Source: a virus
IMG/VR virus record: IMGVR_UViG_3300007234_000116
Location: 1-22,477 of that record
Length of the DNA stretch: 22,477 nt
Reading direction: 5' to 3' (one strand)
The notes under the pieces are model-generated. The model saw nothing but the letters and a program-made list of their open reading frames with translations. It was not told where the DNA came from and ran no database searches. Position numbers and translations under genes: made by a program. Positions 19,052 through 22,477 of the stretch are shown in pieces (position 1 is the stretch's first letter; each line of letters starts with the position of its first letter).

Positions 19052-21636
19052 TATGCAAAGAAATCCTCCAGTGTAGCCATTGGTTCGTGTGTCCAATCCA
19101 TAGCGTCAAGGATTGGTTTCAATGGCTCAATAAATGTCTTCTCAAACATTATACCATAATCTACATGCTGATGTACACCAAATTCTTTAGGCAAGATCCC
19201 TGGAAATGAAATAACATTTTCTTTGATAGGGTTTGGTTTTTTTAAATATAAGAACTTAATCTTCTCGCCATTCTTGATTGTTTCATATCGTTTAGTAAGA
19301 TTTAGATCATTCAACTTATTATTATATAGTAGTGATCCTCTTACGTGAATTGGTGTGCCTTTTGCATATATTGTTCTACGATCTTTCCATTTTTCAACTT
19401 CAGATACTCCACGAGGAAATGCCACATCTTCAGGCGGTAAGCTATTGAATTGTCGTTTGAAGTCAGCAATGAAAGATTGAGTTTCAGATTCAGAGCTATT
19501 TATGATTACTTTAAAGACTTCTTTGAATTTATTACGAACCACTTCGGGTGTTGAAGATTTAATAGCTTCAATACCCATCATCTTGAGTTTTGGTTCAGCA
19601 TATTGTACACCCTCTGAATTGTGCACATTAAGAATATAGCGTTTCTTTGCTGTCCATATGCCACGATCAGCAATAACTTCTCGAGCCATTTCCATACGAG
19701 GAGTATAGCCATTCATGATAAAGAAAAACTCATCATATGATTTTGCCATAATTTTTTCAAAATGATCTTTACATATTTTATCTAAAAACTTAACAGGATC
19801 TTTTGGTTTAAACTTTTCAACAAGAGGACCCATATTGACATAGATCGAATCGGTATCAATAGCAACAATATAATCTTTATCGGCTTTTGTAATATCGTTC
19901 ATGGCTTTGTTCATACATTGCTCGGCCCACTTGATAACAGTCTGGCCAGTAAGTGTAACAGATTCTGCCAGTGCATTATCAAAATATTTAAAGTACTTAT
20001 TAGCAAGAGCGCCATATAAAGAGTTAAGCAAGATTTTAATGGCCATCTGATTGTTTTCAGCTTGGTTAATCTTAGAAAGAAGAGATTTATCTTTTGTTTT
20101 CTCATATGCAGATTGCGCATCAAGCATTTGACGTTTAATGGCTTTACGCTCAGCATAGTAATCAACAATCAATTCGGGAATAATACCCTGTTTTGTCCGG
20201 TCATAGGGTACACCAGATGAGGCGAGAGCATAGGTATCACTAACTTGCTTTGTACGATCATGGTTGAAAAGATAATAATCTACGCCTTGTGGAAAGCGTA
20301 TAGTGTAATCTTTAATAAGTGTTTCAGGCGAAATGTTTTGTTGAACAATAATATTAGGATATAGAGAATTAAGGTCAAATGATACTACCCAGTTGTGAGA
20401 TCCAACTTGTGGCTCTTTTACATAACCGCCTGCAATAGTATGGGGTTGGTCCTTATCTCTTGCCCTAGGGCCAGGGTGTCTAATAGAAGTTTCTGTAGCA
20501 CCAACAATAGAATATGGAACCTTTTTGATTTGCTCAACTGGACAAATAATATTTTTACTTAATAATCGACGATAGATAATTGATTCCCAAATATTAGTAG
20601 TACCAAATGTATCACCAAGATTTACACCGCCTTTGTATGCCATAGTTAAAGCCAAAGAAATCAGGCCCATCTTTTGATCAATGCGATCTACTAGTTGAAC
20701 ATCTTTAATGTTATAATCAATAAACTTTTGATGGTCTTCTTTATATAACGTATATAGATTACCATGTTCTTCATATGATAGCTTTTTTTCTCCAACTACT
20801 ACATAGCCTATATGGTCAAGTTTATATGATTCTTGTGGGCCATATGAGTAACCAAACTTTTGAAATAGTTCAAGATAGTCTGCCTGTTGGATACCAACAA
20901 TTTCATATGCTGGAAGCATTCGTTGCATTTTCTTTACATCACGTGGATTTACCATGTTCCAAGGAGAAAGACGTCTGGCTGCTGTTTCAGAACCAATTAA
21001 TGTAATACGGTTTATAAGATATGGAATATCAAAGAAACGAGAGTTCCAACCAGTAATTACGTCAGGATAATTTTTAGTCCAATAACCAAGAAACTTTGCT
21101 AGCAATTCTTCTTCAGAAGAACAATAGTGATACTGGACTTGATCACCATGTAAATCAATTTCAGACTTAGACGGATCATAAGCATCTAGTCCCCAAACTT
21201 GATAGACTGACGACTTACTAGATTTAAGTGCAATGGAAATAATTGGATAAGCCGCTTCTTCTGGCGTTGGAAAGCCATCATCTGAAGCAACCTCAATATC
21301 AAAGTTTACAACATTAATATGCTTAACGTTAAAATCAATATTGGTTGGAAATTTTTCGGTAATAAACTGATGAATGTAATTTGTTGTACCAAAAATACTA
21401 ACATCACTTACATCTTTATATTGTTCAACATATTCTTTAGCATCACGCATACTATTAATGTTTTGTACTGGCACTAGATTATGACCAAACAAAGACTTAA
21501 TTTCAGATTTATTTTGAGATGCCCGATATAAAGTAGGAACAAATTTAATTTTATTTTGAATAGGACTACCGTTAGCACTATAGCCACGATATAGAATAGA
21601 ATTACCGTAACGATATACTGATGTATAGAATTCCAA
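19051..21636 (-). CDS. 43: Family-B DNA polymerase, T4 gp43
   Basis: An 861-residue protein, slightly shorter than T4 gp43 (about 900). The 3'-5' exonuclease domain has [10 protein letters not shown] (Asp113, Glu115), [19 protein letters not shown] and [13 protein letters not shown]. The polymerase domain has [11 protein letters not shown] (about 420-430), [20 protein letters not shown] and [10 protein letters not shown] (about 592-601). KAKKRY and [11 protein letters not shown] segments follow, and the C-terminus MATLEDFFA resembles the clamp-binding tail of T4 gp43. The start is TTG, nine bases after GGAGG; LEFYTS aligns with T4's KEFYIS and there is no upstream ATG. It is the first gene of the replication operon. 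Confidence 0.95.
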   Translation of the reverse strand: MEFYTSVYRYGNSILYRGYSANGSPIQNKIKFVPTLYRASQNKSEIKSLFGHNLVPVQNINSMRDAKEYVEQYKDVSDVSIFGTTNYIHQFITEKFPTNIDFNVKHINVVNFDIEVASDDGFPTPEEAAYPIISIALKSSKSSVYQVWGLDAYDPSKSEIDLHGDQVQYHYCSSEEELLAKFLGYWTKNYPDVITGWNSRFFDIPYLINRITLIGSETAARRLSPWNMVNPRDVKKMQRMLPAYEIVGIQQADYLELFQKFGYSYGPQESYKLDHIGYVVVGEKKLSYEEHGNLYTLYKEDHQKFIDYNIKDVQLVDRIDQKMGLISLALTMAYKGGVNLGDTFGTTNIWESIIYRRLLSKNIICPVEQIKKVPYSIVGATETSIRHPGPRARDKDQPHTIAGGYVKEPQVGSHNWVVSFDLNSLYPNIIVQQNISPETLIKDYTIRFPQGVDYYLFNHDRTKQVSDTYALASSGVPYDRTKQGIIPELIVDYYAERKAIKRQMLDAQSAYEKTKDKSLLSKINQAENNQMAIKILLNSLYGALANKYFKYFDNALAESVTLTGQTVIKWAEQCMNKAMNDITKADKDYIVAIDTDSIYVNMGPLVEKFKPKDPVKFLDKICKDHFEKIMAKSYDEFFFIMNGYTPRMEMAREVIADRGIWTAKKRYILNVHNSEGVQYAEPKLKMMGIEAIKSSTPEVVRNKFKEVFKVIINSSESETQSFIADFKRQFNSLPPEDVAFPRGVSEVEKWKDRRTIYAKGTPIHVRGSLLYNNKLNDLNLTKRYETIKNGEKIKFLYLKKPNPIKENVISFPGILPKEFGVHQHVDYGIMFEKTFIEPLKPILDAMDWTHEPMATLEDFFA

Positions 21637-21658
21637 ATGAAATACCTCCGTTTGGTAT

Positions 21659-21687
21659 ATTCTATCATATTTAGCTTATATTGTAAA
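21659..21687 (-). promoter_or_regulatory. Promoter of the gp43 replication operon
   Basis: TTTACA (21687-21682), a 17-base spacer ending in ATGA, then TAGAAT (21664-21659). The leader to the TTG start would be about 15 bases and contains GGAGG. The -35 box begins directly at the end of the terminator T tract. Confidence 0.8.
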
Positions 21688-21709
21688 TAAAAAAAGGGCC
21701 GAAGCCCTT
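21688..21709 (-). terminator. Intrinsic terminator with UUCG tetraloop
   Basis: Leftward, the stem AAGGGC/GCCCTT closes a TTCG tetraloop (cUUCGg, a very stable type) and runs into a tract of seven T. It lies four bases after the stop of the 72-aa gene and ends that upstream transcript. Confidence 0.9.
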
Positions 21710-21712
21710 AAT

Positions 21713-21931
21713 TTATTTTTTTTCTGAAACGAAGCTATACATTTCTTTCGCTTTATTCATAAGATCGCTCATAGAATACATCTTATATGAATCTTGAACT
21801 TGTTCCCATTGGATTTTGCCTTGGTGATACATGTCTTTAGCAAATTGAATGTTTAGTTCATGTTGCTTGTCCATATATTCTTTTGCTAGTTGAAGCATTT
21901 CAGCTCTGATTTCAAATGGATTCTTATTCAT
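21713..21931 (-). CDS. Small helical protein, unknown
   Basis: A 72-residue, almost fully helical protein: NPFEIRAEMLQLAKEYMDKQ, then FAKDMYHQGKIQWEQVQDSY and SDLMNKAKEMYSFVSEKK. Similar short proteins occur in T4-like cyanophages as conserved unknowns (from memory). It overlaps its upstream neighbour by four bases (ATGA) and is followed by the UUCG terminator, so it is the last gene of its transcript. No motif suggests a reaction; a virion or scaffold role is possible. Confidence 0.75.
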   Translation of the reverse strand: MNKNPFEIRAEMLQLAKEYMDKQHELNIQFAKDMYHQGKIQWEQVQDSYKMYSMSDLMNKAKEMYSFVSEKK

Positions 21932-22140
21932 TTTACCATTTTCGCCATTGCTTCACCCGCAGCATTTGCAAATGTAGTGGTTTGTTTCATCGCATCTTTG
22001 GTAAACTCTGTTTGTGTTTTGATGAAATCATGTAGAGGCTTGCTCATTGCTTCATCTTTAACCCAAGTGTTAACCCAAGTTGTTTTTGCATTTTGGATCG
22101 CATCGATCCATACGTTTGTAAGATAGTCTGTTGAGAACAT
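21928..22140 (-). CDS. Small helical protein, phasin-like composition
   Basis: A 70-residue protein. The sequence FSTDYLTNVWIDAIQNAKTTWV and then FIKTQTEFTKDAMKQTTTFANAAGEAMAKM is amphipathic helix rich in Thr, Ala and Lys, somewhat like phasin segments; this is composition, not proof of homology. GGAGGA lies before the ATG. It overlaps the 72-aa gene by four bases, and the two similar-sized helical proteins may form one complex. A hairpin at 22172-22192 lies in its leader. Confidence 0.75.
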   Translation of the reverse strand: MFSTDYLTNVWIDAIQNAKTTWVNTWVKDEAMSKPLHDFIKTQTEFTKDAMKQTTTFANAAGEAMAKMVK

Positions 22141-22171
22141 AATAGTTCCTCCTGTTATGTGTGTGTGATCG

Positions 22172-22192
22172 AAGGGGCCATTACAGCCCCTT
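22172..22192. other. Stable hairpin in intergenic leader
   Basis: The 7-bp stem AAGGGGC/GCCCCTT has a 7-base loop and lies between the stop at 22209 and the next start at 22140. There is no T tract on the leftward side (CGATCAC follows) and no clear promoter follows. It may be a weak terminator, an RNA processing or stability element, or a leader structure. Confidence 0.5.
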
Positions 22193-22208
22193 TGCTAAGA
22201 TTCTTCTA

Positions 22209-22391
22209 TTAGCGTTTCAGCTTTGCGATTTGCATCATACATTCTTTAGCTTCCTTATGATAGCCAAGAGACGCAAGATGTGATGACGCTCTGCTATACC
22301 CAACAACTTCACACCAGTTTTGAAAACCAACCCAAAGTTTTTGAGCAAATGAACGATGATCGATAATAACTGTATCTACTAAGAAAGCCAT
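22209..22391 (-). CDS. Small protein, unknown
   Basis: A 60-residue protein: AFLVDTVIIDHRSFAQKLWV, then GFQNWCEVVGYSRASSHLAS and a helical tail EAKECMMQIAKLKR. The SRASSHLASLGYHKEA segment looks like a helix pair. The ATG shares a base with the stop of the upstream partial gene (TAATG), and AGAGGA lies upstream. No family recognised. It is small, but coupling at its start supports it. Confidence 0.65.
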   Translation of the reverse strand: MAFLVDTVIIDHRSFAQKLWVGFQNWCEVVGYSRASSHLASLGYHKEAKECMMQIAKLKR

Positions 22392-22477
22392 TAGACAAAT
22401 CCTCTTAGGTTAGGGTTAAAAGGCGCAATGAGATGGGATCTTCTCATATCTGCATCTTGTCTAGCAATAGCATAAAT
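22391..22477 (-). CDS. 3' end of a gene cut by the window edge
   Basis: Twenty-eight codons are open to the right edge and end in TAA, which overlaps the ATG of the 60-aa gene (TAATG). The visible tail reads IYAIARQDADMRRSHLIAPF, then NPNLRGFV. It is too short to assign a family. The tight overlap matches the style of the other genes here. Confidence 0.6.
   Translation of the reverse strand: MYAIARQDADMRRSHLIAPFNPNLRGFV

Noticed and set aside
1-22477. CRISPR array, insertion sequence or integrase
   Set aside because: No regularly spaced repeat array beyond the two palindromes at 1-47, and no transposase or integrase motifs were seen in either strand.

Overview
The window looks like part of the genome of a lytic T4-like myovirus (Caudoviricetes), AT-rich, tightly packed and probably from an aquatic setting. 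The T4 hallmarks are a family-B DNA polymerase (gp43), a UvsX recombinase, a gp41 helicase, a gp42-type dCMP hydroxymethylase, and one TATAAATA late promoter. The host cannot be read from the sequence. A SleB-type cell-wall hydrolase, a DUF1289 protein and a possible permuted-tmRNA fragment would fit an alphaproteobacterial host, but this is weak inference.

Layout: nearly everything is on the minus strand, so transcription runs right to left. From the right edge come three small unknown genes plus the tail of a fourth, then a UUCG terminator. A promoter then starts the replication operon: gp43, an AEP-primase-like protein, a 2OG-Fe(II) oxygenase, a 51-aa helical protein, a cupin, a eukaryote-type phosphomannomutase, a cytidylyltransferase-like protein, UDP-glucose 6-dehydrogenase, a 279-aa unknown, UvsX, two small proteins, gp41, a 38-aa basic protein and ThyX. 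Small proteins follow, then an AbrB-like protein, a MazG-like pyrophosphohydrolase and a membrane protein, ending at a terminator (9338-9365). A new promoter drives two small genes. Another promoter (8783-8811) drives a DNA-modification operon: a DUF1599-like protein, dCMP hydroxymethylase, dCMP deaminase, a mini uracil-DNA-glycosylase-like protein, a glycosyltransferase-like protein, two sugar-nucleotide epimerases, an unknown, and a divergent C5-cytosine methyltransferase. This operon runs tail-to-tail into two plus-strand genes under the late promoter. A terminator/promoter pair then starts the last leftward group: two unknowns, SleB hydrolase, DUF1289 and DUF3310-like proteins. The far left holds a promoter, a CCA-ending tRNA-like hairpin and two palindromic repeats.

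How the genes may work together: dCMP deaminase, ThyX, MazG-like and DUF1599-like proteins would reshape the nucleotide pool, and gp42 would make hydroxymethyl-dCMP. No alpha- or beta-glucosyltransferase of T4 type was recognised. Instead the phage carries Ugd (UDP-glucose to UDP-glucuronate), a UDP-glucuronate 4-epimerase-like protein, a second divergent epimerase and an unassigned glycosyltransferase directly downstream of gp42. The main hypothesis is that hydroxymethylcytosine in this DNA is decorated with a sugar derived from UDP-glucuronate (for example galacturonate or a pentose). This is inference: the sugar and the transferase activity are not shown by the sequence.
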